Shown: positions 7,871 to 16,437 of the stretch, one piece after another
Numbering within the stretch: position 1 is the stretch's first letter
Layout: every line of letters starts with the position of its first letter
Assembly: GCF_009176725.1 (NCBI RefSeq)
Contig: NZ_AP020337.1
Span: 1,488,001-1,552,000 of the forward strand
Origin: Pseudomonas sp. KUIN-1
GTDB taxonomy: Bacteria; Pseudomonadota; Gammaproteobacteria; Pseudomonadales; Pseudomonadaceae
DNA: 64,000 bases
Reading direction: 5' to 3'
Program-made: the position numbers and the translations under genes
The notes under the pieces: model-generated
What the model was told of the DNA's origin: nothing
Seen by the model: only the letters and a program-made list of their open reading frames with translations
The model's database searches: none

Positions 7871-8683
7871 TCAGATGTGCAGGATGAATTCGCGTACCAG
7901 CTTGCTGCCGAAATAGGCGAGCATCAGCAGGCAGAAACCGCCCAGCGTCCAGCGAATGGCCTTGTGTCCACGCCATCCAAGGCGGTTACGCCCCCACAGC
8001 AGCACACTGAACACTATCCAGGCCAGACAGGCCAGCAGGGTCTTGTGCACCAGATGCTGGGCAAACAGGTTTTCGACGAACAGCCAGCCGGAAATCAGCG
8101 ACAGCGAGAGCAACGACCAGCCAGCCCACAGAAAGCCGAACAGCAGACTTTCCATGGTTTGCAGCGGCGGGAAGTTCTTGATCAGCCCGGAAGGGTGCTT
8201 GTGCTTGAGGCGGTAGTCCTGCAACAGCAACAGCAGCGCCTGGAATGCAGCAATGGTAAACATCCCGTAAGCCAGCAGAGAGAGCAGGATATGGCTGAGG
8301 ATGCCGGGCTCTTCCATGATCGGCTGCACAGTGCCGCTAGGGGCGAACTGGGCGAGCAGTACAGTGACCATCCCTAAAGGGAACAACAACACCAGCAGGT
8401 TTTCCACCGGGATGCGCGATGTGGCGATCAGGGTGACGACGATCACCGACGCCGCGATAAGGCTGGCGGAGTTGAAGAAGTCCAGACCAAGACCGACGGA
8501 ATGCGTCAATTGGGAAAACAGACCAATGGCATGTGCGATGACCGCCAACGCTCCAAGCAGGCAAAGCAGCCGCTTGTCGGGCTTGACGGCCTGGCTCAGA
8601 CGCAGGCTCTGATAGACGGTCGCAGCGGCATAAATGATGGCGGCGGCGAGGCTGGGAAGCAGGCTGGGTGGCAAAGGGGACAT
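7871..8683 (-). CDS. CcsA-like inner membrane protein (YpjD type, cytochrome c assembly domain)
   Basis: A 270-residue protein with about eight hydrophobic segments, ending in the cytochrome c assembly (CcsA/ResC) region with histidines such as in GILSHILLSLLAYGMF and QHLVHKTLLACLAWIVFSVLLWGR. In gamma-proteobacteria this YpjD-type gene sits next to ffh and a CorB-type gene, exactly as here. Its role is not well established; haem handling is suggested by the domain. I prefer the ATG at 8683 (MSPLPPSLLPSL) with AGGATCT ahead, over the upstream ATG at 8725 that lacks a ribosome site. Divergent from ffh. Confidence 0.85.
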   Translation of the reverse strand: MSPLPPSLLPSLAAAIIYAAATVYQSLRLSQAVKPDKRLLCLLGALAVIAHAIGLFSQLTHSVGLGLDFFNSASLIAASVIVVTLIATSRIPVENLLVLLFPLGMVTVLLAQFAPSGTVQPIMEEPGILSHILLSLLAYGMFTIAAFQALLLLLQDYRLKHKHPSGLIKNFPPLQTMESLLFGFLWAGWSLLSLSLISGWLFVENLFAQHLVHKTLLACLAWIVFSVLLWGRNRLGWRGHKAIRWTLGGFCLLMLAYFGSKLVREFILHI

Positions 8684-8791
8684 AGATCCTGATGGACGGG
8701 CCTGAAAAGACGCTGAGTTTGGCATAGAACCGGCAAATCACGAAAGACCACAGAAGCAGTCTGCGTGGTGTCCGTGCGACGGAGTCTTCGC

Positions 8792-8797
8792 TATAAT
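8792..8797 (+). promoter_or_regulatory. Candidate -10 box (TATAAT) for ffh
   Basis: A perfect TATAAT lies about 100 bases before the ffh start, in the divergent interval with the CcsA-like gene. The -35 region 17 bases upstream (near TGTCCG) is poor, so a housekeeping promoter is likely but not proven. Confidence 0.45.
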
Positions 8798-8896
8798 CCG
8801 CGACCTGCTCAAGCCGCAGGCTCGCCGAGCGCCATTTCTGCATTACGGGCCGGGCCGCATCAACCGGGGTTCGACGAGAGCCTGAAAGGATCGCGC

Positions 8897-10273
8897 ATGT
8901 TTGAAAATCTGACTGACCGCCTCTCGCAGACGCTGCGCCATGTTACTGGCAAGGCCAAGCTGAACGAGGACAACATCAAAGATACCTTGCGCGAAGTGCG
9001 TATGGCGTTGCTCGAAGCCGACGTCGCCTTGCCGGTGGTCAAAGACTTCGTCAATAACGTCAAGGAACGCGCCGTCGGCACCGAGGTGTCGCGCAGCCTG
9101 ACGCCAGGTCAGGCTTTCGTGAAGATCGTCCAGGCCGAACTCGAAAGCCTGATGGGCGCCGCCAACGAAGACCTGGTGCTCAATGTCACGCCGCCTGCCG
9201 TCATCCTCATGGCGGGTTTGCAGGGCGCGGGCAAGACCACCACTGCCGGCAAGCTGGCGCGCTTCCTTAAAGAGCGCAAGAAGAAAACCGTGATGGTGGT
9301 GTCGGTCGACGTTTACCGTCCCGCGGCCATCAAACAGCTCGAAACCCTGGCCAACGATATCGGCGTGACGTTCTTCGCCTCCGACATCAGCCAGAAGCCG
9401 GTGGACATCGCCCAGGCGGCCATTAAAGAAGCCAGGCTCAAGTTCATTGACGTGGTCATCGTCGACACCGCCGGTCGTTTGCACGTCGATGTCGAGATGA
9501 TGGGCGAGATCCAGGCGCTGCATGCGGCGGTCAAGCCGGCCGAGACGCTGTTCGTGGTCGATGCCATGACCGGCCAGGATGCGGCCAATACCGCCAAGGC
9601 CTTCGGTGATGCACTGCCGCTGACCGGTGTGATTCTCACCAAGGTCGACGGTGATGCCCGCGGTGGTGCGGCGCTGTCGGTGCGTGCCATTACCGGCAAG
9701 CCGATCAAGTTCATCGGTATGGGCGAGAAGAGCGAGGCGCTGGAGCCGTTTCACCCGGACCGCATCGCCTCACGCATCCTCGGCATGGGCGATGTGCTCA
9801 GCCTTATCGAGCAGGCCGAACAGACTCTCGACAAGGACAAGGCCGACAAGCTGGCGAAAAAGCTCAAGAAGGGCAAGGGCTTCGACCTCGAAGACTTCCG
9901 CGACCAGCTGCAGCAGATGAAGAACATGGGTGGCCTTGGCGGCCTGATGGACAAACTGCCGAGCATCGGCGGCGTCAACCTGTCGCAGATGGGCAACGCT
10001 CAGGGCGCAGCGGAAAAACAGTTCAAGCAGATGGAAGCCATCATCAACTCGATGACCCCTGCCGAGCGCCGTGATCCGGATCTGGTCAGCGGTTCGCGCA
10101 AGCGCCGCATTGCCATGGGCTCGGGCACTCAGGTTCAGGACATCGGGCGTCTGATCAAGCAGCACAAGCAGATGCAGAAGATGATGAAGAAATTCTCCGC
10201 CAAGGGCGGAATGGCCAAAATGATGCGCGGCATGGGGGGAATGTTCCCCGGTGGCGGCATGCCAAAAATGTAA
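8897..10273 (+). CDS. ffh: Signal recognition particle protein Ffh
   Basis: A 458-residue SRP GTPase. Domains in order are the helical N domain (MFENLTDRLSQTLRHVTGKA), the G domain with P-loop GLQGAGKTTTAGKLA near residue 107, DTAGR and TKVDGDARGG, and a C-terminal methionine-rich M domain (QMQKMMKKF, KMMRGMGGMFPGGGMPKM) that binds 4.5S RNA and signal sequences. It targets inner-membrane proteins co-translationally with FtsY. The start at 8897 has AAGGA eight bases before it; the longer open frame from 8765 is not homologous. It is followed by a short hairpin terminator and a fresh promoter for rpsP. Confidence 0.97.
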   Translation: MFENLTDRLSQTLRHVTGKAKLNEDNIKDTLREVRMALLEADVALPVVKDFVNNVKERAVGTEVSRSLTPGQAFVKIVQAELESLMGAANEDLVLNVTPPAVILMAGLQGAGKTTTAGKLARFLKERKKKTVMVVSVDVYRPAAIKQLETLANDIGVTFFASDISQKPVDIAQAAIKEARLKFIDVVIVDTAGRLHVDVEMMGEIQALHAAVKPAETLFVVDAMTGQDAANTAKAFGDALPLTGVILTKVDGDARGGAALSVRAITGKPIKFIGMGEKSEALEPFHPDRIASRILGMGDVLSLIEQAEQTLDKDKADKLAKKLKKGKGFDLEDFRDQLQQMKNMGGLGGLMDKLPSIGGVNLSQMGNAQGAAEKQFKQMEAIINSMTPAERRDPDLVSGSRKRRIAMGSGTQVQDIGRLIKQHKQMQKMMKKFSAKGGMAKMMRGMGGMFPGGGMPKM

Positions 10274-10330
10274 TTGCGTCGCGTGCAAGACGCTTTGCAC
10301 GCTTCCCATCTGGGGGGTGACCCCCAGTCA

Positions 10331-10351
10331 GCCCGCGCTATGCGGGCTTTT
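10331..10351 (+). terminator. Intrinsic terminator after ffh
   Basis: Stem GCCCGC (10331-10336) pairs with GCGGGC (10342-10347) across a five-base loop, followed by four Ts. Short but well placed 57 bases after the ffh stop and before the rpsP promoter. Confidence 0.6.
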
Positions 10352-10420
10352 ACCGGCTGTCATACCGACAGCTCCCTCGCAAATCTGGAAGGCATGCCGA
10401 TAGGCGCCGGAAAAAGACAT

Positions 10421-10448
10421 TTGCAAAAGTCGGGATATTCCTTAGAAT
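10421..10448 (+). promoter_or_regulatory. Sigma70-type promoter for the rpsP-rimM-trmD-rplS operon
   Basis: TTGCAA (10421-10426) and TAGAAT (10443-10448) are separated by 16 bases, close to the housekeeping consensus. Transcription would begin near 10455, leaving a leader of about 65 bases before rpsP. Confidence 0.6.
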
Positions 10449-10520
10449 ATGCGGCCTTTCGGGCACCTATGCCCGCTGTGCATCTTAGATTTGCAGCACC
10501 GACTACAGGAACGATGTTCA

Positions 10521-10778
10521 ATGCTAACCATCCGTCTTGCCCTTGGCGGCTCCAAAAAGCGCCCGTTTTACCACCTGACCGTAACCGACAGCCGCAACGC
10601 TCGTGACGGTTCCCACAAGGAACAGGTTGGTTTCTTCAACCCGGTTGCCCGTGGTCAGGAAATCCGTCTGTCCGTTAACGAAGAACGCGTCAACTACTGG
10701 TTGAGCGTGGGTGCACAAACTTCCGAGCGCGTTGCCCAGCTGCTCAAAGAGCACAACAAGACCAAGGCCGCGGCCTGA
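10521..10778 (+). CDS. rpsP: 30S ribosomal protein S16
   Basis: An 85-residue basic protein beginning [20 protein letters not shown], with the conserved SRNARDG and EQVGFFNP segments of S16. It binds 16S rRNA in the 30S body and is required for assembly. The start at 10521 has AGGAACG upstream; the open frame extends to 10449, but that extension covers the leader. It is the first gene of the classical rpsP-rimM-trmD-rplS operon, five bases before rimM. Confidence 0.97.
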   Translation: MLTIRLALGGSKKRPFYHLTVTDSRNARDGSHKEQVGFFNPVARGQEIRLSVNEERVNYWLSVGAQTSERVAQLLKEHNKTKAAA

Positions 10779-10783
10779 GTCTT

Positions 10784-11323
10784 ATGAACGCGACGCCTGC
10801 ATCTGCCGACGATCTGATCGTCATTGGCAAGATTTACTCGGTTCATGGCGTTCGCGGCGAAGTGAAGGTTTATTCCTTTACTGATCCGATTGGAAACCTG
10901 TTGGACTACAAAACCTGGACGCTTCGGCGCGAAGGCAGCGTTGATAAACAGGTGGAGTTGGTCAGCGGACGCTTGCAAAGCAAGTTTCTGGTCACAAAGC
11001 TCAAGGGTCTCGATGATCGTGAAGAAGCGCGTCTTCTGTCCGGTTACGAAATCTGCGTGCCGCGTAACCTGTTCCCTGATCTGGACGATGGCGAGTACTA
11101 CTGGTACCAGCTTGAAGGCCTCAAGGTCATCGACCAACTCGGGCAACTGCTCGGGAAAATCGATCACCTGCTCGAAACCGGTTCGAACGATGTAATGGTT
11201 GTAAAGCCCTGCGCGGGTAGCCTGGATGATCGCGAACGCCTGTTGCCCTATACGGAGCAATGCGTGTTGGCAATCGATATGGCTGCTGGCGAGATGAAGG
11301 TGGATTGGGACGCGGACTTCTGA
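10784..11323 (+). CDS. rimM: Ribosome maturation factor RimM
   Basis: A 179-residue protein with the RimM N-terminal beta-barrel ([21 protein letters not shown]) and a C-terminal PRC barrel ([15 protein letters not shown] ... [13 protein letters not shown]). It assists 30S head assembly around S19 and 16S processing. It lies between rpsP and trmD, five bases after the former and five before the latter, so all three are translated from one message. Confidence 0.97.
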
Positions 11324-11328
11324 ATGCC

Positions 11329-12081
11329 ATGGCCAGCCTGCGCATAGAAGTCATCAGTCTGTTTCCCGAGATGTTTTCCGCCATCAGCGAATACGGCATT
11401 ACCAGCCGTGCGGTGAAACAAGGGCTGTTGCAGCTCACTTGTTGGAATCCGCGGGATTACACCACTGATCGCCATCACACTGTGGATGATCGCCCATTTG
11501 GCGGTGGTCCGGGCATGGTGATGAAGATCAAGCCCCTTGAAGATGCTCTGGTTCAGGCCAGGCAAGCGGCAGGGGATGCGGCGAAGGTGATTTACCTGTC
11601 GCCACAAGGCCGCCAGCTGAATCAGTCTGCGGTACGCGAACTGGCGCAGGAGGAAGCGATTATCCTCATCGCCGGTCGTTATGAAGGCATTGACGAGCGT
11701 TTTATTGATGCTCATGTCGATGAAGAGTGGTCGATTGGTGACTATGTTCTTTCCGGTGGCGAGCTGCCGGCGATGGTCCTGATTGACGCGGTTACGCGGC
11801 TGCTGCCTGGAGCTTTAGGGCATGTGGACTCCGCGGAGGAAGATTCCTTCACGGACGGTCTGCTGGATTGCCCGCATTACACCCGACCTGAGGTGTATGC
11901 GGATCAGCGTGTTCCCGACGTGTTGCTAAGTGGCAATCACGCGCACATCCGGCGTTGGCGTTTACAGCAGTCCCTTGGGCGGACCTATGAACGACGCGCT
12001 GATCTTCTGGAAAGCCGCTCGCTTTCTGGAGAAGAGAAGAAGCTGCTGGCGGAATACATCCGCGAGCGGGACGATAGTTAA
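11329..12081 (+). CDS. trmD: tRNA (guanine37-N1)-methyltransferase
   Basis: A 250-residue SPOUT methyltransferase. It adds the m1G37 methyl group next to the anticodon, preventing +1 frameshifting. Seen: [16 protein letters not shown] at the start, [17 protein letters not shown], and the knotted SAM site ([40 protein letters not shown]). I use the ATG at 11329, five bases after rimM, as the family begins there; a longer open frame overlaps rimM and is not homologous. Third gene of the operon. Confidence 0.97.
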
Positions 12082-12125
12082 CGTATCGATGGTCGATCCA
12101 GACGGATTACCTTAGGAGCACCAGC

Positions 12126-12476
12126 ATGACTAACAAAATCATTCTTGCCCTCGAAGCAGAGCAGATGACCAAAGAGATCCCTACCTTTGCACCAGGCGAC
12201 ACCATTGTCGTCCAGGTTAAAGTGAAGGAAGGCGACCGCGCTCGTCTGCAAGCATTCGAAGGCGTTGTCATTGCCAAGCGTAACCGTGGCGTGAACAGTG
12301 CTTTCACTGTTCGTAAAATCTCCAACGGTGTTGGCGTTGAGCGTACTTTCCAGACTTACAGCCCGCAAATCGACAGCATGGCTGTGAAACGTCGCGGTGA
12401 CGTTCGCAAGGCCAAACTGTACTACCTGCGTGACCTGTCCGGTAAAGCAGCGCGCATCAAGGAAAAACTGTCCTGA
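12126..12476 (+). CDS. rplS: 50S ribosomal protein L19
   Basis: A 116-residue basic protein with the L19 signatures [34 protein letters not shown] and the [18 protein letters not shown] tail. It sits at the 30S-50S interface. It is the last gene of the rpsP operon, 44 bases after trmD, with TAGGAG before the ATG, and is followed by a strong terminator. Confidence 0.97.
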   Translation: MTNKIILALEAEQMTKEIPTFAPGDTIVVQVKVKEGDRARLQAFEGVVIAKRNRGVNSAFTVRKISNGVGVERTFQTYSPQIDSMAVKRRGDVRKAKLYYLRDLSGKAARIKEKLS

Positions 12477-12494
12477 TACAGTTTTTCGATGCAT

Positions 12495-12523
12495 AAAAAA
12501 GGCAGCCTCAGGGCTGCCTTTTT
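12495..12523 (+). terminator. Intrinsic terminator after rplS
   Basis: AAAAAAGGCAGCC / GGCTGCCTTTTT hairpin with a four-base loop, 18 bases after the rplS stop. The symmetric A and T tracts make it potentially bidirectional. Confidence 0.85.
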
Positions 12524-12579
12524 GCTGTCTGTTGTTTGATGATTCATCCCTTGTCTACCGACATATGCACTGAGTGAAC

Positions 12580-13476
12580 ATGGCTGCCATCGACCACCCG
12601 CTGATTGACCGGTTTCTGGACGCGCTCTGGCTCGAGAAGGGGCTGTCCGACAACACCCGGGATGCTTACCGCAGTGACCTGGCGCTGTTCAACGGCTGGC
12701 TGCAGGAGCGCAACGTTGATCTGATCAGTGCCGGGCGTGAAGTCATCCTCGATCATCTTGCCTGGCGCGTGGACAATGCCTACAAGCCGCGTTCTACCGC
12801 GCGTTTTCTGTCCGGCGCGCGTGGCTTCTATCGCTACCTGCTGCGTGAAAAGCTGATTGCCGTCGATCCCACCCTGCAGATCGACATGCCTCAGCTGGGC
12901 AAGCCGTTGCCCAAGTCGCTCTCCGAAGCCGACGTCGAAGCATTGCTTGCCGCCCCCGACCTGAGCGAGCCCATCGGCGAACGTGACCGCGCCATGCTTG
13001 AGGTGCTGTATGCCTGCGGTCTGCGCGTGACCGAATTGATCAGCCTGACCCTGGAGCAGGTCAATCTGCGTCAGGGCGTGCTGCGCGTGATGGGCAAAGG
13101 CAGCAAGGAGCGACTGGTGCCCATGGGCGAAGAGTCCATCGTCTGGGTCGAGCGTTACCTGCGTGGTGCTCGCGACGAGTTGTTGGGCGGCAAGCCCAGC
13201 GACGTCCTGTTCCCCAGCACTCGCGGCGACCAGATGACCCGCCAGACCTTCTGGCACCGTATCAAGCATCAGGCGACTGTTGCGGGCATCGGCAAATCCC
13301 TGTCGCCGCACACCCTGCGCCACGCCTTCGCCACCCATCTGCTCAATCACGGTGCCGACTTGCGCGTGGTGCAGATGTTGCTCGGGCACAGTGATCTCTC
13401 GACCACGCAGATCTACACCCATGTGGCGCGTGCGCGGTTGCAGGAGATGCATGCCAGGCATCATCCGCGCGGTTAG
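12580..13476 (+). CDS. xerD: Site-specific tyrosine recombinase XerD
   Basis: A 298-residue tyrosine recombinase. With XerC it resolves chromosome dimers at dif under FtsK control. Seen: an N-terminal SAM-like core-binding domain (LIDRFLDALWLEKGLSDNT) and the catalytic domain with R in ACGLRVTEL, K in GKGSKERLVP, HTLRHAFATHLL, H in LGHSDLSTTQ and the nucleophile Y in QIYTHV. I start at ATG 12580 (MAAIDHPLID); an in-frame GTG at 12574 is possible. Its last 13 codons reappear in decayed form at 14505-14546, part of a tandem duplication involving the next two genes. Confidence 0.96.
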   Translation: MAAIDHPLIDRFLDALWLEKGLSDNTRDAYRSDLALFNGWLQERNVDLISAGREVILDHLAWRVDNAYKPRSTARFLSGARGFYRYLLREKLIAVDPTLQIDMPQLGKPLPKSLSEADVEALLAAPDLSEPIGERDRAMLEVLYACGLRVTELISLTLEQVNLRQGVLRVMGKGSKERLVPMGEESIVWVERYLRGARDELLGGKPSDVLFPSTRGDQMTRQTFWHRIKHQATVAGIGKSLSPHTLRHAFATHLLNHGADLRVVQMLLGHSDLSTTQIYTHVARARLQEMHARHHPRG

Positions 13477-13615
13477 TGAGCCTCTCTGCTGTGAGTCATT
13501 GCGCGGTTTGATGAATGATTATTCCAAATCGTTCTTGCAGAAGATCCTTTTTTTTGGAGGGTATGGCTATTCTTTAGGTGAGGGCGCTTGAAACCAACTA
13601 TCAAGGATGATCAAC

Positions 13616-14293
13616 ATGGCTATTGAAGAAAAAGGGCTACCCTTTCTCGCACTACTGGATCTGGCCGATAAAAACCTTACAAAGTTAGCATTTTCCAAAA
13701 TTGCGGCAGGAGGAAAGGTCGAGAACCATAAGTTTCTCTGCGCCAATTCGTTGGCAACGAAATCCTTGTGTGTGTATTTTCAGCCTCAAATAGACAACAA
13801 CTATGCAATGATTGTTAAGGAGGTCCCTGCTAAATATTTACCGCAGGCTAAAGTAGCTGAGGATAAAGCGCCTACGGGTGAGCCAGGAACTGAGGACGAG
13901 TGGTTTTACCTCGAGGATGAGGAGGATCCTCCAACCCAGCCTGCAGCACCAGTACCTGCACCTGCACCTGCAGCTCAGCCTCCTAAGCAGGAAGTTCCTG
14001 TCTATTTAGGTATCAACGAACAAGGATGGGTTCATGCAACAACGAATTCTGGATGGGCTTATCTGGCGCAGATATCAGGTTGTAAAAATATTGAGTTCTC
14101 GATTGACCGCACGGACGCTCAAGACGTTTATTTGAAGTCGTGGCGAAGCAAGAACTTCATGCAGACTTACAAGCGTGAAGACTTTCCAAACAAGGCATGG
14201 TTCGCCTGGATGACTGACTGCGACGGCACCGATGCGGTACTGAAGCTGACGATCATCGAGCGTTACAACGCAGACGGCTCGGTCAAAAAGTAA
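13616..14293 (+). CDS. Protein of unknown function, copy 1 of a tandem pair between xerD and dsbC
   Basis: I do not recognise this 225-residue protein. It shows an N-terminal domain of about 75 residues (LPFLALLDLADKNLTKLAFSKIAAGG ... CANSL), an acidic then Pro/Ala-rich linker (DEEDPPTQPAAPVPAPAPAA), and a C-terminal beta-rich domain of about 95 residues (VYLGINEQGWVHATTNSGWAYLAQ, SIDRTDAQDVYLKSWRSKNF, ending RYNADGSVKK). There is no signal peptide or membrane segment. The last 66 residues match copy 2 almost exactly. The start at 13616 (AAGGATGATCAAC ahead) matches copy 2; an ATG at 13607 is also in frame. The N-terminal half is AT-rich for the region, hinting at acquisition. Confidence 0.8.
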   Translation: MAIEEKGLPFLALLDLADKNLTKLAFSKIAAGGKVENHKFLCANSLATKSLCVYFQPQIDNNYAMIVKEVPAKYLPQAKVAEDKAPTGEPGTEDEWFYLEDEEDPPTQPAAPVPAPAPAAQPPKQEVPVYLGINEQGWVHATTNSGWAYLAQISGCKNIEFSIDRTDAQDVYLKSWRSKNFMQTYKREDFPNKAWFAWMTDCDGTDAVLKLTIIERYNADGSVKK

Positions 14294-14504
14294 GGCGCGG
14301 GTAAAGCATTTGCCGGGGATGAGGGTTGTGACAGCCCCCATTCCGGTTTCGCCTGTCAAGGTGGGCACTCTTTTTTCGACAGTTGCCAACCTGTCCGCCG
14401 TTATAGAAGTTTTCAGGTTTTACTCCGGATCTTCGTTGCCGCCGGCTTAAATGCTGGTTGGCACCTTCAGTATGCTGCCCTGGCTGGTGCAGCCCCGGTA
14501 TCAG
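14294..14504 (+). pseudogene. Remnant of duplicated dsbC upstream region and first codons
   Basis: After copy 1 the sequence follows the real dsbC approach region: CCGGTTTCGCCT, TTTTTTCGACAGTTGCCA, CCTGTCCGCCGT and AGTTTTC match the run before dsbC at 15600-15630. It then follows about 90 bases of dsbC coding sequence (GCACCTTCAGTATG ... CTGCCCTGGCTG ... ATCAG). The ATG has become AGG at 14415 and single-base indels break the frame. It stops abruptly at 14504, at the position of dsbC codon 30. This is a dead copy left by duplication, not a gene. Confidence 0.8.
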
Positions 14505-14546
14505 CGGTTGCAGGTTATGCATGTGACGCATCATCCTCGAGGTTAA
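14505..14546 (+). pseudogene. Remnant of duplicated xerD 3' end
   Basis: CGGTTGCAGGTTATGCATGT and the following bases repeat the end of xerD. Translated in the original frame this gives RLQVMHVTHHPRG-stop, against RLQEMHARHHPRG-stop in real xerD at 13435-13476. Similarity fades but continues into the AT-rich upstream run shared by both unknown genes (TTATTTCCAATCGTTATTG against TTATTCCAAATCGTTCTTG). It lies directly against the dsbC remnant, marking the duplication junction. Confidence 0.78.
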
Positions 14547-14690
14547 TGTTCTGATGTCAGCGGCATGAAGGAGTGCGATGATTTTTATGCCGGTTATTTC
14601 CAATCGTTATTGAGACGTGCGGGCGATGTTTCTTCGAACAGCTACCATCAGGATGAGGTTATCTGAAACTCACTATCAAGGATGATTGAC

Positions 14691-15416
14691 ATGTCTGACG
14701 AAAAAAAAGAGCGTTCATTTCTGGCGACGCTGGACCTCAAGGACGGTACCAAGCTGGGGTTTTCCAAAATTACTGCGGGAGGAAGCGATACGAAAGAGGT
14801 GGAGGAGCTGTGTGCCAATTCACTGCTCACGCAATCGATCAGGATTTACTTTGAGCCCAATGATGAGGGCAACTACGTTATGTTTTTCAAAGGGTTTGCG
14901 GCGGCGGATAAAATACCTCCAAAGACTAATGATCTGATTGAGGAATCTTTTGACAAGACAGTTACGGAGGAGCGCGAACAGCCAGAGGAGCGGGTTAAAT
15001 TTTACTCTCCGTCTGACGCTGCCTTAAATACAGTCCGTGCTTCAGTGTCTGTTTCACAAGACAGAACCCCGCCTCCTGCAAACCAAATCACGGCCTCTCA
15101 ATCCCCCGAGCCAGAGCCGCCCATTTACTTAGCCGTTAGCGACGGCGGTTGGGTCCATAAAACAAAAGAGCCTGGATATGTTTATCTGGCCGGGATAGCA
15201 GATGGTGGAAGCAGTAAGTTCTCGATTGACCGCACGGATGCTCAAGACGTTTATTTGAAGTCGTGGCGAAGCAAGAACTTTATGCAGACTTACAAGCGTG
15301 AGGACTTTCCAAACAAGGCATGGTTTGCCTGGATGACTGATTGCGACGGCACCGATGCGCTACTGAAGCTGACGATCATCGAGCGTTACAACGCAGACGG
15401 CTCGGTCAAAAAGTAA
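14691..15416 (+). CDS. Protein of unknown function, copy 2 of a tandem pair between xerD and dsbC
   Basis: A 241-residue relative of copy 1, also unrecognised. The N-terminal domain keeps the same pattern (RSFLATLDLKDGTKLGFSKI ... ELCANSLLTQSIRIYFEPND). The linker is different and longer, rich in charged residues and Ser/Pro (EEREQPEERVKFYSPSD ... SQSPEPEPP). The C-terminal domain (IYLAVSDGGWVHKTKEPGYVYLAG, then SIDRTDAQDVYLKSWRSKNF to RYNADGSVKK) is nearly identical in its last 66 residues, with only V/L changed. It begins at ATG 14691 after CAAGGATGATTGAC. No export signal or catalytic motif is evident; WVH, YVYLAG and YLKSWR patterns suggest a small beta-barrel or lectin-like fold, but this is a guess. 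Confidence 0.8.
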   Translation: MSDEKKERSFLATLDLKDGTKLGFSKITAGGSDTKEVEELCANSLLTQSIRIYFEPNDEGNYVMFFKGFAAADKIPPKTNDLIEESFDKTVTEEREQPEERVKFYSPSDAALNTVRASVSVSQDRTPPPANQITASQSPEPEPPIYLAVSDGGWVHKTKEPGYVYLAGIADGGSSKFSIDRTDAQDVYLKSWRSKNFMQTYKREDFPNKAWFAWMTDCDGTDALLKLTIIERYNADGSVKK

Positions 15417-15630
15417 GGCGCGGGTAAAGCGTTTGCCGGGGATAGGGGCTGTGACAGCCCTATCCCGATCTGCACAGGAAAAATCTGCAATTCATCAGGG
15501 AAACCTCCCGAATCATGACGGCCTGTCGGCCCCGCGGGCCTTATGTGGTAGGCTTTGCCGGTTTCGCCTATCAAGGCTGGCGCGCCTTTTTTCGACAGTT
15601 GCCAGCCTGTCCGCCGTCATAGGAGTTTTC

Positions 15631-16371
15631 ATGCGTTTGCCACAGATTTTCGCTGCCGCGGCTTTGATGCTGGCCGGCACCTTCAGTATGTCTGCCCTGG
15701 CTGATGCAGCCCCCGATCAGGCTATCCGCAAGACGCTCGACTCGCTGGAATTGCAGCTGCCGGTCGAGAGTATCTCGCCGAGCCCGCTCAATGGCCTCTA
15801 TGAAGTGAAGCTCAAGGGCGGCCGCGTTCTGTACGCCAGCGCCGACGGTCAGTTCGTGGTTCAGGGCTATCTGTTTCAGGTGCAGAACGGCAAGCCGGTC
15901 AACCTGACCGAGAAGACCGAGCGTCTGGCCATTTCCAAGACCATCAACGCCATTCCTGCGTCCGAGATGGTGATCTACCCGGCGGTGGGCGAGACCAAGT
16001 CGCACATCACCGTATTCACCGACACGACCTGCCCGTATTGCCACAAGCTGCACGAAGAAGTCGGCCAGCTGAACAAGATGGGTGTCGAAGTCCGTTACCT
16101 GGCATTCCCGCGTCAGGGGCTTGGTTCTCCGGGTGACGAGCAGTTGCAGGCCGTGTGGTGTTCCAAGGATCGCAAGGGCGCGATGGACCGTATGGTCGAT
16201 GGCAAGGACATCAAGGCCGCCAAATGCGACAATCCGGTCAGCAAGCAATATGAGCTCGGTCAGTCGATCGGCGTCAACGGCACGCCTGCGATTGTCCTCG
16301 CTGACGGTCAGGTGATTCCGGGTTATCAGCCTGCGGCTCAGGTTGCCAAACTGGCATTGAGCGCCAAATAA
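15631..16371 (+). CDS. dsbC: Thiol:disulfide interchange protein DsbC
   Basis: A 246-residue periplasmic disulfide isomerase. It has a signal peptide (MRLPQIFAAAALMLAGTFSM...ALA), an N-terminal dimerisation domain (IRKTLDSLELQLPVESISPS ... LKGGRVLYASADGQFVVQGY), and a thioredoxin domain with the active-site CPYC in FTDTTCPYCHKLHEEV and the cis-Pro GTPAIV. It reshuffles wrong disulfides and is kept reduced by DsbD. Start at 15631 with AGGAG. Its approach region and first 30 codons exist as a dead copy at 14294-14504. It is followed by two hairpins before hom. Confidence 0.95.
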   Translation: MRLPQIFAAAALMLAGTFSMSALADAAPDQAIRKTLDSLELQLPVESISPSPLNGLYEVKLKGGRVLYASADGQFVVQGYLFQVQNGKPVNLTEKTERLAISKTINAIPASEMVIYPAVGETKSHITVFTDTTCPYCHKLHEEVGQLNKMGVEVRYLAFPRQGLGSPGDEQLQAVWCSKDRKGAMDRMVDGKDIKAAKCDNPVSKQYELGQSIGVNGTPAIVLADGQVIPGYQPAAQVAKLALSAK

Positions 16372-16437
16372 ACCGGTGTTTTCAGGCGCGCCTTGTGCAG
16401 ACAGGGGGCAAGTGGCCGAAGTGTCGTCAAAATTTCA

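Noticed and set aside
10274..10520. Small RNA gene between ffh and rpsP
   Set aside because: The interval is explained by a terminator and a promoter. No 4.5S-like or other known RNA fold is recognised.
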